Shown here: positions 24,957 to 34,061 of the stretch, piece after piece | Numbering within the stretch: position 1 is the first letter of the stretch | Layout: each line of letters opens with the position of its first letter | DNA from: Deltaproteobacteria bacterium | GTDB lineage: Bacteria > Myxococcota > JACPTQ01 | Direction of reading: 5' to 3' | Assembly: GCA_016192705.1 (NCBI GenBank) | Contig: JACPTQ010000045.1 | Span: 28,519 to 92,518, forward strand | Length of the DNA: 64,000 nt | Position numbers and translations under genes: made by a program | The notes under the pieces: generated by a model | Told to the model about the DNA's origin: nothing | What the model saw: the letters and a program-made list of their open reading frames with translations, nothing else | Database searches by the model: none

Positions 24957-27900
24957 ATGAATCGGCATCGAACGGCTCACGGGGAACCTCGGGGCGGGAT
25001 TGCGCTTGCGTGCGCCGCCCTGTCAGCTCTCTTTGGATGCACGACGGTCGCCGACGAGGGAAAAATCGTCGCGACGATTAACCTCGGCCCCGGCTTTTCC
25101 CAGTCGGCGATCACCGGGCTCGTCCTTATCCTCGATGCGCCGGGAGACGCCGGGCTCAATCTCACCGCAGAAGGCGCGAAGGAACAAACGAAGCGCGGTC
25201 ACACGTACACCTCGGAGGTCAAAGACTGTGACGGCGACGGACGCGCGGAGTTTTGCGTGACGTTCGCGGAGAACCCGTTTTCGGGCGGGACCTACACCTT
25301 CACGTTCAGTGGAAAGTGGCCGGAGTCGGCTCTCCTCAGTTTGCGGGTGGTCGTGCAAATGCAAAACAGCAAGGAGGAGAGGGCGACGAAAGAAGCATTC
25401 GACGATGGGACGAGCCTTCGGTTCGTCGCGCGGCAGTCGAAAACGGTGACGCTCAGCGTCGCGTGTCGTGTCGGCAGCTCGTGCACCGGGAGCGACACGG
25501 CACCGACGCTCGCGGCGACCGAACCGGCCTCGCCATCAAACAGCACGTCACCAAAGGTGAAGGGGACAGCCAACGCCGCGTGGACAGTGAGAATCTATGG
25601 TGATGCGGCGTGCGCGGGGTCGGTGCTCGGGCAGGGAATGGGCGCGGACCTCGCGGGCACGGGAATCGCCGTAACGGTTTCCGCGAACAAGACAACGACG
25701 CTCTTTGCGCGGGCGACCGATTCGTCGTCGAACACGTCGCTCTGCGTGGGTCCCTTGTCGTTTACGCACGACAACGTTGCTCCGGCGACACCGGGGAGTC
25801 TCGTTGTTGCGCCGTCGTCGCCAGCCAACAACAACACGCCGACCGTTCGGGGAACCGCCGACGTCGGAACGACGGTGCGCCTCTTTGCCGTCGCGGGCTG
25901 CGACGCTGGGAGCGTGGCAACGGGGAGCGGCGAGGTTTTTTCGGACGCCGGGATTCTGGTCGCGGTCAACGACAACACGACAACGACGTTTTCGACGAAT
26001 GCGGCCGACCCCGCTGGGAATGTCTCGGGATGCTCGTCCTCCGCAACATTCGTCGAAGACAGCACGATCCCCGGCGCGCCTGTTGGAACGGGAGTCACGC
26101 CGCAAGGCCCCGCGAACAACGCGGCGCCCCTCGTGTCCGGCGTGGCTGAGGCGACCACCACGATTCGAATCTACGCGGGCGATGCGACCTGCAGCGCGAC
26201 CCCGACCATCGGCGCTGTGAATGGCGCCGGGCAATTCGCCGTCACCGTCGCGGTTCCCTATAACTCGTCGACGGTGTTCTTCGGGAGGGTCGTCGATCTC
26301 GCGGGGAACGTTGGCCTCTGCACACGGCTCAACGGAGAAACCCCCTACATCGAAGACAGCACGGCTCCCGCCGCGCCGGGCGCGCCCGATCTTGCCAACG
26401 CGAGCGACACCGGAGGCTCGAGTTCGGACAACGTCACGAACGACTCGACACCGACGTTCACCGGCGTGGTCGAGGGTTTCGCGATGGTAAGCCTTTACCA
26501 CGATGGCGGGGCGCTCGTTGGGACCGCGAGCACAAGCGCGAGCGGGGCTTACACCGTGACGTCGTCAGCACTTGCGGATGGTGTTTACGCGTTTACCGTA
26601 AAGGCGACCGACGACGCGGGGAATGTGAGCGAACCGTCAACGAGTCTCGTGGTGACCATCGACACGACCGCACCAGCGGCGTCGACGTGGTTGCCAGACC
26701 TCGCCGCGGCGTCGGATACCGGCGCGTCGAGCTCAGACAACACGACAAGCGTAACGACACCGACATTTTCGGGGAGCGGCGTCGAGGCGAACGCGACGGT
26801 GAAGCTTTACCATTCGGGGACGACGCATGTCGGGACGACGACGGCGAGCGACGCTGGGGCGTACACGGTGACGTCGTCGGCGCTTACGGATGGCGTTTAC
26901 GCATTCGCCGTGAAGGCGACCGACATCGCGGGGAATGAAGGGGACGCATCGCCCAGCCTCTTCGTGACGATCGACACGGTGATCGCGACGCCGGGTGCCC
27001 CAGACCTCGACCCGGCGAGCGACACTGGAACGTCGAGCACCGACAACATCACGGGCGACACGACGCCAACGTTTATCGGAACGGTTGAGTCTTACGCGAC
27101 GGTCAATCTTTACGTCGATGGAGGAACGCTGGTTGGAACGGCGACGGCAAACGCCACGGGCGCTTACGCCGTGACGTCGTCGGCGCTCGCGGAGGGCGCC
27201 TACGCGTTTTATGTCAAAGCGACCGACGTCGCGGGGAACGCGAGCGGCGCATCGACCGCGCTTGACGTCGTGATCGATTCGGCCGCCGACTGTCCACCGC
27301 CCGGCACGAGTACGCGATTCGTGCCGAACGCCGAGGTGAATGCGATCGCGCGCATCGGGTGCGCCCTTTACTTAGGCGGGAGTTTCACGGCGATCGGCCC
27401 GAACACCGGCGGTGGAGCACCACTCCACGGTTCGACCGGAGCGCTCGCGGTTCTGGCGCCCCTGGCGATTAACGGGTCCGTGAATGCCGTTGCGCCCAAC
27501 GGCACCGGCGGCTGGTACATCGGCGGCAGTTTCTCGAAGGTGGGTGCGACGACGCGAAACAACCTCGCGGCGATCGATGGCGACGGCGGGCTTTTGCCGT
27601 GGAACCCGAACGCGAACAACACTGTGTCTTCGCTCGCGGTGAGCGGTGGGGCGGTCTACGTCGGGGGGGCGTTCACGACGATGGGTGATGGTGCGCGAAA
27701 CCGTCTTGCGGCGATCGATGGCGACGGTGGGCTTTTGTCGTGGAACCCGAACGCGGGCGGGAATTCGGTCACGGCGCTCGCGGTGAGCGCGTCGACGGTC
27801 TACGTGGGGGGCGATTTTTGGGCCATCGGTGTGACAGGGCGAAACAACCTTGCGGCCATAGGAACCGACGGCACTCTCCAATCCTGGAACCCGAACGCGA

Positions 27901-29309
27901 ACTTCCCAGTCAATGCGCTCGCGGTCTTAGGGACGACGGTCTTCGTGGGGGGAGGATTCACGACGATCGACGGGGGGACGCGTAACTCCCTCGCGGCAAT
28001 CGGAACCGACGGCACTCTTCAGCCCTGGGACCCGAATCCAAACGGCCGTGTCAATGCGCTCGCGGTCAGCGGGACGACGGTCTACGCGGCGGGGAACTTC
28101 ACAACGATCGCTGGGGGGGCGCGAGGCCGCGTTGCGGCGTTCGATGGCAACGGTGCGCTTTTGCCCTGGAACCCGTACCCGAATGGTGACGTCAATGCGC
28201 TCGCGGTCTCCGGGTCGACGGTTTACGCGGGGGGCGACTTCACGACGGTCGACGGAAGGACCAGAAACAATCTCGCGGCGATCGGAACCGACGGCACGCT
28301 CTTGCCCTGGCAACCGACCGCGAACAACCCTGTCTCGTCGCTCGCCGTCTCGGGGTCGACGGTTTACGCGGGCGGTGGCTTCACGATGACAAACGGCACG
28401 ACGCGCAATTACCTTGCGGCGATGGGAACCGACGGCACGCTTTTGCCCTGGAACCCGAACGCGAACGGCGTTGTCATGTCGCTCGCGGCGAATGGGACGA
28501 CGGTGTACGCGGGGGGCGGATTCACGACGATCGACGGCGGTACGAGAAACCGTCTCGCCGCAATCGGAACCGACGGGACGCTTTTGCCTTGGAGCCCGAA
28601 CGCGAATTCGGACGTCAATGCGCTTCTGGTCTCCGGGTCGACGGTTTACGCGGGGGGCAGCTTCACGACGATCGACGGGGGGACGAGAAATCGTCTCGCG
28701 GCGATCGGAACCGACGGCGTGCTTCTGCCGTGGAACCCGAACGCGGACAACACCGTTGAAGCGCTTGCGGTATCCGGGTCAACGGTCTACGTGGGCGGCG
28801 ATTTCTGGTCGATCGGTGGGGTTTTGCGAAACAGCCTTGCGGCGGTAGCGACCGGCGGCACGCTCATGCCGTGGAACCCGAGCGCGAGCGCGACGGTGCG
28901 TGCTCTCGCGGTCTCCGGGTCGACGGTTTACGCGGGGGGCAGCTTCACGACGATCGACGGCGGCGCGCGAAGCAAACTCGCGGCGTTCGGAACCGACGGC
29001 ACGCTCTTGCCGTGGGACCCGAACGCGAACGACCAGGTTAGGGCGCTCGCGGCGAGAGGCTCGACGGTCTACGCGGGGGGCTCGTTCACGTACATCGATG
29101 CGGGTGCCGGCGCGGCCGCGCGAAACAGCATCGCGGCGAACGGGACCGACGGCACGCTCTTGCCGTGGAACCCGAACGTGAATGGCGTGGTCAACACAGT
29201 TGCGGTCTCCGGGTCGACGGTTTACGTGGGCGGCGCGTTCACGACGATCGGTGGGCAGCACGTCCCGTACTTAGCGCCGATCAATGTGACGACGGGAGTT
29301 TTGGAGTAG
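24957..29309 (+). CDS. Large lipoprotein: Ig-like domains plus 14-repeat beta-propeller
   Basis: 1450 residues from ATG 24957. The lipobox is ALFGC. After a unique 150-residue region come about six bacterial Ig-like domains (recurring TVRIYGDAAC, SLYHDGGALVG, GVYAFTVKATDDAGNVS). Then come about 14 repeats of 47 residues with the pattern VNALAVSGSTVYAGG-F-TTIDG-RN-LAAIGTDGTLLPW, the delta-60 (DUF5122)-like beta-propeller. Adjacent repeats are nearly identical, so the array has recently expanded or been homogenised. Likely a surface adhesin or binding protein. It has its own sigma-54-type promoter. Confidence 0.88.
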   Translation: MNRHRTAHGEPRGGIALACAALSALFGCTTVADEGKIVATINLGPGFSQSAITGLVLILDAPGDAGLNLTAEGAKEQTKRGHTYTSEVKDCDGDGRAEFCVTFAENPFSGGTYTFTFSGKWPESALLSLRVVVQMQNSKEERATKEAFDDGTSLRFVARQSKTVTLSVACRVGSSCTGSDTAPTLAATEPASPSNSTSPKVKGTANAAWTVRIYGDAACAGSVLGQGMGADLAGTGIAVTVSANKTTTLFARATDSSSNTSLCVGPLSFTHDNVAPATPGSLVVAPSSPANNNTPTVRGTADVGTTVRLFAVAGCDAGSVATGSGEVFSDAGILVAVNDNTTTTFSTNAADPAGNVSGCSSSATFVEDSTIPGAPVGTGVTPQGPANNAAPLVSGVAEATTTIRIYAGDATCSATPTIGAVNGAGQFAVTVAVPYNSSTVFFGRVVDLAGNVGLCTRLNGETPYIEDSTAPAAPGAPDLANASDTGGSSSDNVTNDSTPTFTGVVEGFAMVSLYHDGGALVGTASTSASGAYTVTSSALADGVYAFTVKATDDAGNVSEPSTSLVVTIDTTAPAASTWLPDLAAASDTGASSSDNTTSVTTPTFSGSGVEANATVKLYHSGTTHVGTTTASDAGAYTVTSSALTDGVYAFAVKATDIAGNEGDASPSLFVTIDTVIATPGAPDLDPASDTGTSSTDNITGDTTPTFIGTVESYATVNLYVDGGTLVGTATANATGAYAVTSSALAEGAYAFYVKATDVAGNASGASTALDVVIDSAADCPPPGTSTRFVPNAEVNAIARIGCALYLGGSFTAIGPNTGGGAPLHGSTGALAVLAPLAINGSVNAVAPNGTGGWYIGGSFSKVGATTRNNLAAIDGDGGLLPWNPNANNTVSSLAVSGGAVYVGGAFTTMGDGARNRLAAIDGDGGLLSWNPNAGGNSVTALAVSASTVYVGGDFWAIGVTGRNNLAAIGTDGTLQSWNPNANFPVNALAVLGTTVFVGGGFTTIDGGTRNSLAAIGTDGTLQPWDPNPNGRVNALAVSGTTVYAAGNFTTIAGGARGRVAAFDGNGALLPWNPYPNGDVNALAVSGSTVYAGGDFTTVDGRTRNNLAAIGTDGTLLPWQPTANNPVSSLAVSGSTVYAGGGFTMTNGTTRNYLAAMGTDGTLLPWNPNANGVVMSLAANGTTVYAGGGFTTIDGGTRNRLAAIGTDGTLLPWSPNANSDVNALLVSGSTVYAGGSFTTIDGGTRNRLAAIGTDGVLLPWNPNADNTVEALAVSGSTVYVGGDFWSIGGVLRNSLAAVATGGTLMPWNPSASATVRALAVSGSTVYAGGSFTTIDGGARSKLAAFGTDGTLLPWDPNANDQVRALAARGSTVYAGGSFTYIDAGAGAAARNSIAANGTDGTLLPWNPNVNGVVNTVAVSGSTVYVGGAFTTIGGQHVPYLAPINVTTGVLE

Positions 29310-29317
29310 ATATGCCG

Positions 29318-30070
29318 TTATCGAATCTTAAGAACTCTCGTCAGCGGATAGCCGTTTCCTCTGCAGCCGCTCCGCACACAGATTCTTCCTTCGTTGACCA
29401 GCTCGCCATAATTCGGGCTTTGGACCACGACGGCGTAGTCTCCGTCCCACCGCATGAAGATCGCCGTATGTTGTCCTCCGATGGCTCGATTGGCGTAGTA
29501 AACCCATAAACTATCACCGGCTTCCAACTGATCGGCGAGCGAATCGGGCCACCCAGGGATCTCGCGTCTAAGTTTTTCAGCAAGCATGGCGCGCGCCGCC
29601 GCCGCACACTGCTGCTTAGGCGGGCAGTTGGGAATGCTCACCGGTTGAGCCGACCCACAGGCTCGGAATCCTTTCTTCTTGGGGTCAAACATTTTGGCGC
29701 GACAATTCAACCCGATAAGCCAGTTCCCTTGGGCCGTCGTCATGCCGCGGGCGTCAAAGGTTCTCAACGGGCCCAATCCCGCAACCTCATAAATCGTCTC
29801 CGCGGCCTTAATACACGCGCCAAAATGCACGCCGCACCTTGCCGCTGCCGCCGCGATTTGGATCACCCGCTCCCGCGCGGTTGTTCCTGTGAGCGTCGGT
29901 CTTATCTTTTCCATGAACTCACGCGAGCGCGGTTCTCGCGGATTATTTTTTCGCGCGGACGCTTCGAGCAAGATGGGACAACTCGTTCCCACGGCGCCAT
30001 CGCTCTGCGCATACGCGACACCCGCGAAAACGAGCGACCCAATCATGGCCAACTTCAATGTTCGCAACAT
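29318..30070 (-). CDS. Secreted protein of unknown function
   Basis: 250 residues from ATG 30070 with AAGGGGG upstream. MLRTLKLAMIGSLVFAGVAYA is a signal peptide. The mature part has 8 cysteines and a C-terminal segment (GDSLWVYYANRAIGGQHTAIFMRW, split here as GDSLWVYYAN and GGQHTAIFMRW) that recalls the layout of NlpC/CHAP-type amidases. A catalytic Cys cannot be placed, so I do not assign that activity. It is the only minus-strand gene between 18 kb and hicBA. Confidence 0.65.
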   Translation of the reverse strand: MLRTLKLAMIGSLVFAGVAYAQSDGAVGTSCPILLEASARKNNPREPRSREFMEKIRPTLTGTTARERVIQIAAAAARCGVHFGACIKAAETIYEVAGLGPLRTFDARGMTTAQGNWLIGLNCRAKMFDPKKKGFRACGSAQPVSIPNCPPKQQCAAAARAMLAEKLRREIPGWPDSLADQLEAGDSLWVYYANRAIGGQHTAIFMRWDGDYAVVVQSPNYGELVNEGRICVRSGCRGNGYPLTRVLKIR

Positions 30071-30137
30071 CTCGAACCCCCTTTTGTTTCATTCTCGCTC
30101 CGGTCACTTTGTTTCTCAATAGCCGTGGTGATTCGCT

Positions 30138-30240
30138 GATCATCGGCATCTTCACCTGATCACCGTCGGTTGGTCCTTGCCGACGTTTCACCACTGTAAT
30201 CTCAAGGTTTCCGCGCGCAAGGCGCCGGCCTGAGATTTGC
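30138..30240 (+). promoter_or_regulatory. GATC pair plus sigma-54-type promoter for 30267 lipoprotein
   Basis: GATC at 30138 and 30158 (20 bp apart). Promoter CGGCCT-N5-TTGC at 30226-30240. Distance 65 bp. Predicted start near 30252. Confidence 0.65.
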
Positions 30241-30266
30241 TCTCTTGTGACCCGTGGAGGTGAAAT

Positions 30267-30692
30267 ATGGAGAGGCTCCATGTTCGCAGCCTGCTGTTCG
30301 CGACGATCGCCTGCGCCGTCTTCGCGGGTGCGTGCCGGGATAGAACGACAGGCGCGGGCGAAGCCTCAACAGCGAGCGGAAAATCGGCAAAGGTCGGGTG
30401 TGACTTCACCGTTGTCCCCGGCGATCACATCGCCACATCCACGGGCGAGAAGAAACTCCCAGGAGCGACCGCGGTCAAGCTCGAGGTGGAGGTGGGCAAG
30501 ACGTACTGCGTGTTCGGTGGCTCCCTCTCGTCGACAAGTACGCTCAGGGACGGCCAAGCGATCGCTCCGGCCAACTGCAAAACCAAGATTCATATCGGCG
30601 GCTCCCACATCGATTGCGAGAAGCTCGGCGTCGCTCTCAGCTTCGTCGGCCCGATGCTCCGTTTCGCAAGTGTCACCGTGAACCAATTGTGA
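30267..30692 (+). CDS. Small lipoprotein
   Basis: 141 residues from ATG 30267 (GGAGG upstream). Lipobox CAVFAGAC. The mature part has three further cysteines and is beta-rich (VKLEVEVGKTYCVFGGSL). No family recognised. It lies six bases before the AraC-type regulator and probably shares its transcript. Confidence 0.75.
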   Translation: MERLHVRSLLFATIACAVFAGACRDRTTGAGEASTASGKSAKVGCDFTVVPGDHIATSTGEKKLPGATAVKLEVEVGKTYCVFGGSLSSTSTLRDGQAIAPANCKTKIHIGGSHIDCEKLGVALSFVGPMLRFASVTVNQL

Positions 30693-30698
30693 GGCGGG

Positions 30699-31508
30699 AT
30701 GCGGCGGACGACATCGGTTGAGGAGTTCACGCGCGAACCGTTTGGCCGGATCTTGGTTGGAACGACGAGTCTCATCTGGTGCGCGGACAGTTCGCATTGT
30801 GGCGCGGCGTACTGGGGGAGCCCAAGCGTCAACGATCTGCGGTTCGCGTTTGGCGTTTGGGACAATGTGGTTTGGCCGAGAGTTATTTCGCCGGTCCACG
30901 TTGTTTCCGACTTCCTGCGGCTCGAGCGCGCCGACGATGACGTGTTCCGACTCTTTGCGGATCACGTAAACAAGTGGGAAGCGGGGTTTGTCGCGGCCGC
31001 GGCGCGCCACGCCGTGATCCGTCCGATGGGGATGCTCGGCAGCGTCGTCACGGGCTTTTTGCCTTTGTTTGGTGCCGAGCACGAGTTTCATGTTTTCGCT
31101 GATGCTGGGGCGGCGTTTTCGTGGCTTGAGTGGCCAGGCGCCGCGAAGGCGCACGACGAGATCGAGCGCGCCCTTGAATGCGCGTCTGGCACGCCGCACG
31201 CGCTCAGGCGGTTTCGGGAGCAGCTCGAAGAATCACTCGACTCGCCAGACGTCGATCGGATCGCCGAGTCGCTCGCCTGCTCGCGGCGGACGCTCCAGCG
31301 AGACCTCTTTGGTTTCGGTACGAGCTTTCGCGAGGAGTTGCAACGGGCGCGCGTCCGGGTCGCAAGCGGGCTTCTCCGCGACACCGACCAGAAGCTCAGC
31401 GTCATCGCGACGCGGGTTGGTTGCTCGTCGCTTTCACACTTCGGCGCGCTCTTCCGGCAACAAACGGGCGAGACACCGAGCGCGTTTCGCGCCCGCCATC
31501 GCTCCTGA
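30699..31508 (+). CDS. AraC-family transcriptional regulator
   Basis: 269 residues from ATG 30699. The C-terminal 100 residues hold the two AraC helix-turn-helix units (IAESLACSRRTLQRDLFG; LSVIATRVGCSSLSHFGALF with GETPSAFRARHR). The N-terminal 150 residues are an unfamiliar sensor domain rich in Trp and Phe. It follows a lipoprotein gene driven by a sigma-54-type promoter, so it may be a second layer of control. The ATTGGCGC element just downstream of it is a possible target but this is a guess. Confidence 0.85.
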   Translation: MRRTTSVEEFTREPFGRILVGTTSLIWCADSSHCGAAYWGSPSVNDLRFAFGVWDNVVWPRVISPVHVVSDFLRLERADDDVFRLFADHVNKWEAGFVAAAARHAVIRPMGMLGSVVTGFLPLFGAEHEFHVFADAGAAFSWLEWPGAAKAHDEIERALECASGTPHALRRFREQLEESLDSPDVDRIAESLACSRRTLQRDLFGFGTSFREELQRARVRVASGLLRDTDQKLSVIATRVGCSSLSHFGALFRQQTGETPSAFRARHRS

Positions 31509-31510
31509 GA

Positions 31511-31563
31511 ATTGGCGCGCTTGTGAGATCGATTGGCGCCCGATCGCGTGCGCGATTCGTTAT
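31511..31563 (+). promoter_or_regulatory. ATTGGCGC tandem element, copy 1
   Basis: ATTGGCGC at 31511 and 31532 (21 bp apart), then CGATTCGTTAT with CGTTAT at 31558-31563. Precedes the 31641 lipoprotein gene. Confidence 0.6.
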
Positions 31564-31640
31564 TTTGTGCAGCCCTCGGGCGACCGGTGGTCGGTCGCTG
31601 TGATGGGTGTCTTATGGTTTTTGCTGCTGGAGGAAATGAA

Positions 31641-32408
31641 ATGAGTTTTGCAAAAGGTAAAGTAAATCGGTTTTGGTGCGCTGCGCTCATGGTGTCAGCG
31701 CTCGGTTTCGCGGGGTGCGGGGCGTCCGCGGATGACGATGACGAAGCGATCGACTCGCTCGATCTCAACACGGAAAAGGATGACGGCATCGTGCGTCCGG
31801 TCGGGACGTTTTACAGCGAGGCGCTTGTTGTCGTTGATAGGCTCGTGCTGATGACCGACATGAGTTTTGATCGAGATTTCCGCGCCACGTGTCCAGGGCC
31901 GTGTTTGTCGAGTGGAAAGTACAAGTTCACAAGGGGCGGGCGAACGAACTACATCCGATTCAACAAGCTGTCGGGCGCGCGGATCGATCGGTACGCTTAC
32001 AGAATGTTTGGCAGCTCGTTCTTGGAGCTTCGCGCGGTTGGTACGGCGTCATGGCGGCGATTCAAGAAGGCGGATGTGGCGTGGTGTGACGAGGCGCGCG
32101 ATTGCGGGTTGCAAAGGTCTTACAGCCTTATGACGTGCGTCGGTGATTGGGCGTGCCGCGCGAACAAGTGTTCGTATGATTGCGGGTCGACGCCGCCAGT
32201 TGGTCCGCCGAGCGACGAGCCCCAAAACCCATGCATTAAGACCGGTTGCTCCGAGGAGTTGTGCGCTGACCAACCTATTACGGTCCCTTCGTGCGTGTTG
32301 CGGCCTGAGTATGCGTGTTATCTAACAGCGACGTGTGAGAGGCAATCGAGTGGAAAGTGCGGGTGGACGCGAACCGCGGCGCTTCGAAGCTGCCTCGGTT
32401 GGAACTGA
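31641..32408 (+). CDS. Lipoprotein with eight-cysteine C-terminal cluster
   Basis: 255 residues from ATG 31641, GGAGG seven bases upstream. Lipobox SALGFAGC, followed by an acidic stretch (DDDDEAIDSLD). The last 60 residues hold eight cysteines spaced CIKTGC, LC, SC, AC, TC, KC, SC, with RPEYACYLTATCERQ and CGWT. This is the eight-cysteine-cluster pattern found at the ends of secreted myxobacterial proteins. The middle domain is unknown. Confidence 0.75.
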   Translation: MSFAKGKVNRFWCAALMVSALGFAGCGASADDDDEAIDSLDLNTEKDDGIVRPVGTFYSEALVVVDRLVLMTDMSFDRDFRATCPGPCLSSGKYKFTRGGRTNYIRFNKLSGARIDRYAYRMFGSSFLELRAVGTASWRRFKKADVAWCDEARDCGLQRSYSLMTCVGDWACRANKCSYDCGSTPPVGPPSDEPQNPCIKTGCSEELCADQPITVPSCVLRPEYACYLTATCERQSSGKCGWTRTAALRSCLGWN

Positions 32409-32427
32409 CCGGCGACGTCGGGCCAGG

Positions 32428-32504
32428 ACTAAAGACTTAACATATGTGACGTTGCGGTTTGATGCTTCTACCCCTCGTCCCTGAAGCGTTTCTAAATGTT
32501 ATGT
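32428..32504. repeat. 77-bp upstream repeat, copy 1
   Basis: Similar over 77 bp to 33354-33430 (GACTTAAC-TATGTGACG ... TCGTCC-TGAAGCGTTTCTAAAT). Here it directly abuts the ATTGGCGC element at 32507. No reading frame in it is convincing. Confidence 0.8.
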
Positions 32505-32506
32505 GA

Positions 32507-32559
32507 ATTGGCGCGCGTGTGAGATCGATTGGCGCCCGATCGCGCGCGCGATTCGTTAT
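32507..32559 (+). promoter_or_regulatory. ATTGGCGC tandem element, copy 2
   Basis: ATTGGCGC at 32507 and 32528 (21 bp apart) and CGTTAT at 32554-32559, followed by CCTGGTCGAAGTCG, which also follows copy 3. Precedes the 32617 lipoprotein. Confidence 0.6.
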
Positions 32560-32616
32560 CGTGCCTGGTCGAAGTCGCGGTTGGCTTCGAGGCATTCGAT
32601 TAAAGGAGGATGAGTG

Positions 32617-33326
32617 ATGGCAAGAATGATGTCTCTCAAGAGAATGGCGATGCTGGTGCTCGTGGTTGCAAGTGCTGCGTGCGGAGGCAGCGATTCGGGA
32701 GGTTCTCCGAACCCAACAACCCCCAACCCCACAAACCCGCCGCCAACGAACCCAACGCCCACGCCGCAACCGACCCAGGAAACTGCGGCTCCCCCGGAAG
32801 GGTGGGTACGACGAGATGCGATGGTGTGAACTGTCAGGCGGGACAGTGGTGCAGCGATAGGGCATTTGAGTTCTGCAAGCCAGGATGCACCTCGGACAAT
32901 AATTGCGCCGCCGCGGACTTCTGCGCCCGGTGCCCGGGTGATGCGGTCGGCGTATGCCAGCGGTGCGGAACGGCAACCACGTGCAGGCCACCGCAGTGTG
33001 AGAAGAGCAGCGTTGCCGCGACTATGTGCAGCCAAGACGGATTGGGCTCGGATGGATACCAGTGCCCCGACAACATGACTCCCACCGCCCAGGACTGCCA
33101 GAGCCGCCACCCGAACATCCCTGGAATGTTTTGTTGCAGCGGTGGCGCCTGCACCAAGACGCCGAGGAACGATACCTACTGCGAGAACACATGGGTTAGG
33201 CATCCCCCTGCGCGTTTCGGGGATCTTGACGTGGCCTACGTCTGCACGGGGACAGCAAATCCGACGGGAACCTGCGTCACCGAACGGGCCGCCCCAGTGA
33301 GCGGGCTTTACTGCTGCAACAACTGA
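32617..33326 (+). pseudogene. Cys-rich lipoprotein gene with a frameshift
   Basis: The signal and linker (MARMMSLKRMAMLVLVVAS, AACGGSDSGG, then a Pro/Thr/Asn linker) read in one frame from ATG 32617 and stop at 32829. The Cys-rich C-terminal domain (CDGVNCQAGQWC, CKPGCTSDNNC, GLYCCNN) reads in another frame to 33326. The shift falls near 32780-32805, where there is a run of five C (32791-32795). The paralogue at 34062 is intact. Either a real inactivation or a homopolymer sequencing error. Confidence 0.75.
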
Positions 33327-33353
33327 ACGCGCGGGCGGGGTGATGGGGTCAGG

Positions 33354-33430
33354 CCTAACGACTTAACCTATGTGACGAAGCGGTTTGTTTCCTATTTCCC
33401 TCGTCCGTGAAGCGTTTCTAAATTCTATGT
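33354..33430. repeat. 77-bp upstream repeat, copy 2
   Basis: Counterpart of 32428-32504. Here it is separated from the ATTGGCGC element (33952) by about 520 bp that contain hicBA. Confidence 0.8.
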
Positions 33431-33441
33431 CAGCTTTCAGT

Positions 33442-33684
33442 TCACAGGTTGAGTCGTTCGAGTACTTGGTCTCGCGTGATCTCGAAGTGCTTTGCGACAT
33501 CTGCCAGAACCGCGGCGAGTGTGCCGATTCGAAGCGCATCGTGCCGTGGAATCGTGATGTGGTGTTCCCCGCCGACCATCGCAGTCAGTCGCAGATGGCT
33601 GCCCGTCTGCCGCGTCACCTCGTATCCGAAAACGCGAAGCGCGCCGGCAAGCCTATCGCCCGAAAGGTCGCGCGGTAATTTCAC
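33442..33684 (-). CDS. hicA: HicA-type mRNA interferase toxin
   Basis: 80 residues, start ATG 33684 overlapping the hicB stop by four bases. It matches HicA: MKLPRDLSGDRLAGALRVFG, then the catalytic His in QTGSHLRL, then GGEHHITIPRHDALRIGTL. HicA folds as a dsRNA-binding domain and cuts mRNA until bound by HicB. The unusual order (antitoxin first) is common for this subgroup. Confidence 0.88.
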   Translation of the reverse strand: MKLPRDLSGDRLAGALRVFGYEVTRQTGSHLRLTAMVGGEHHITIPRHDALRIGTLAAVLADVAKHFEITRDQVLERLNL

Positions 33685-33887
33685 GCGGCGATGATCTCTT
33701 CTCGAACGAAGTGGAGGCGGATCACGCTGGGCCGATTGGCCTCGTCAAAATGGCAACGAACCGCGTCGCGGACATTGCTGTGAAGCGTCGCGAGATCCTC
33801 CGCCTCGGTAAAAACCGAGACGCCGAGCGCGCGCGCGGTATATCCGCCCTCGGGGGCTTCCTCGATGAGGAAAATAATCTCATTCAC
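33681..33887 (-). CDS. hicB: HicB-like antitoxin
   Basis: 68 residues from GTG 33887, with GGAGG seven bases upstream. It matches short HicB-like partners (MNEIIFLIEEAPEGGYTARA, AVRCHFDE, IRLHFVREEI). It neutralises HicA; no DNA-binding tail is present in this short form, so autoregulation would need another protein. The pair is inserted between the 77-bp repeat and the ATTGGCGC element. Confidence 0.85.
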   Translation of the reverse strand: MNEIIFLIEEAPEGGYTARALGVSVFTEAEDLATLHSNVRDAVRCHFDEANRPSVIRLHFVREEIIAA

Positions 33888-33951
33888 GGCATCGCCTCCA
33901 GCCTGATCCGAACAGGTTCAGTGTCTCAAAACCGAATCTACCTGGCAAGCG

Positions 33952-34004
33952 ATTGGCGCGCGCGTGAGATCGATTGGCGCCAAATCGCGTGCGCGATTCG
34001 TTAC
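33952..34004 (+). promoter_or_regulatory. ATTGGCGC tandem element, copy 3
   Basis: ATTGGCGC at 33952 and 33973 (21 bp apart), CGTTAC at 33999-34004, then CCTGGTCGAAGTCG. Precedes the 34062 lipoprotein. Confidence 0.6.
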
Positions 34005-34061
34005 TGTGCCTGGTCGAAGTCGCTGGGCTTCGAGACTCTTGATTTTAGAGGAGGATACGTA

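Noticed and set aside
29318..30070. Assignment as NlpC/P60 or CHAP peptidoglycan hydrolase
   Set aside because: The C-terminal layout is suggestive, but I could not place a Cys-His pair with confidence, so it is left as unknown.
31600..31640. Sigma-54 promoter before the 31641 lipoprotein (TTGC at 31621)
   Set aside because: The -24 GG is missing at the required distance (TCTTAT instead), so I treat this gene as belonging to the ATTGGCGC class.
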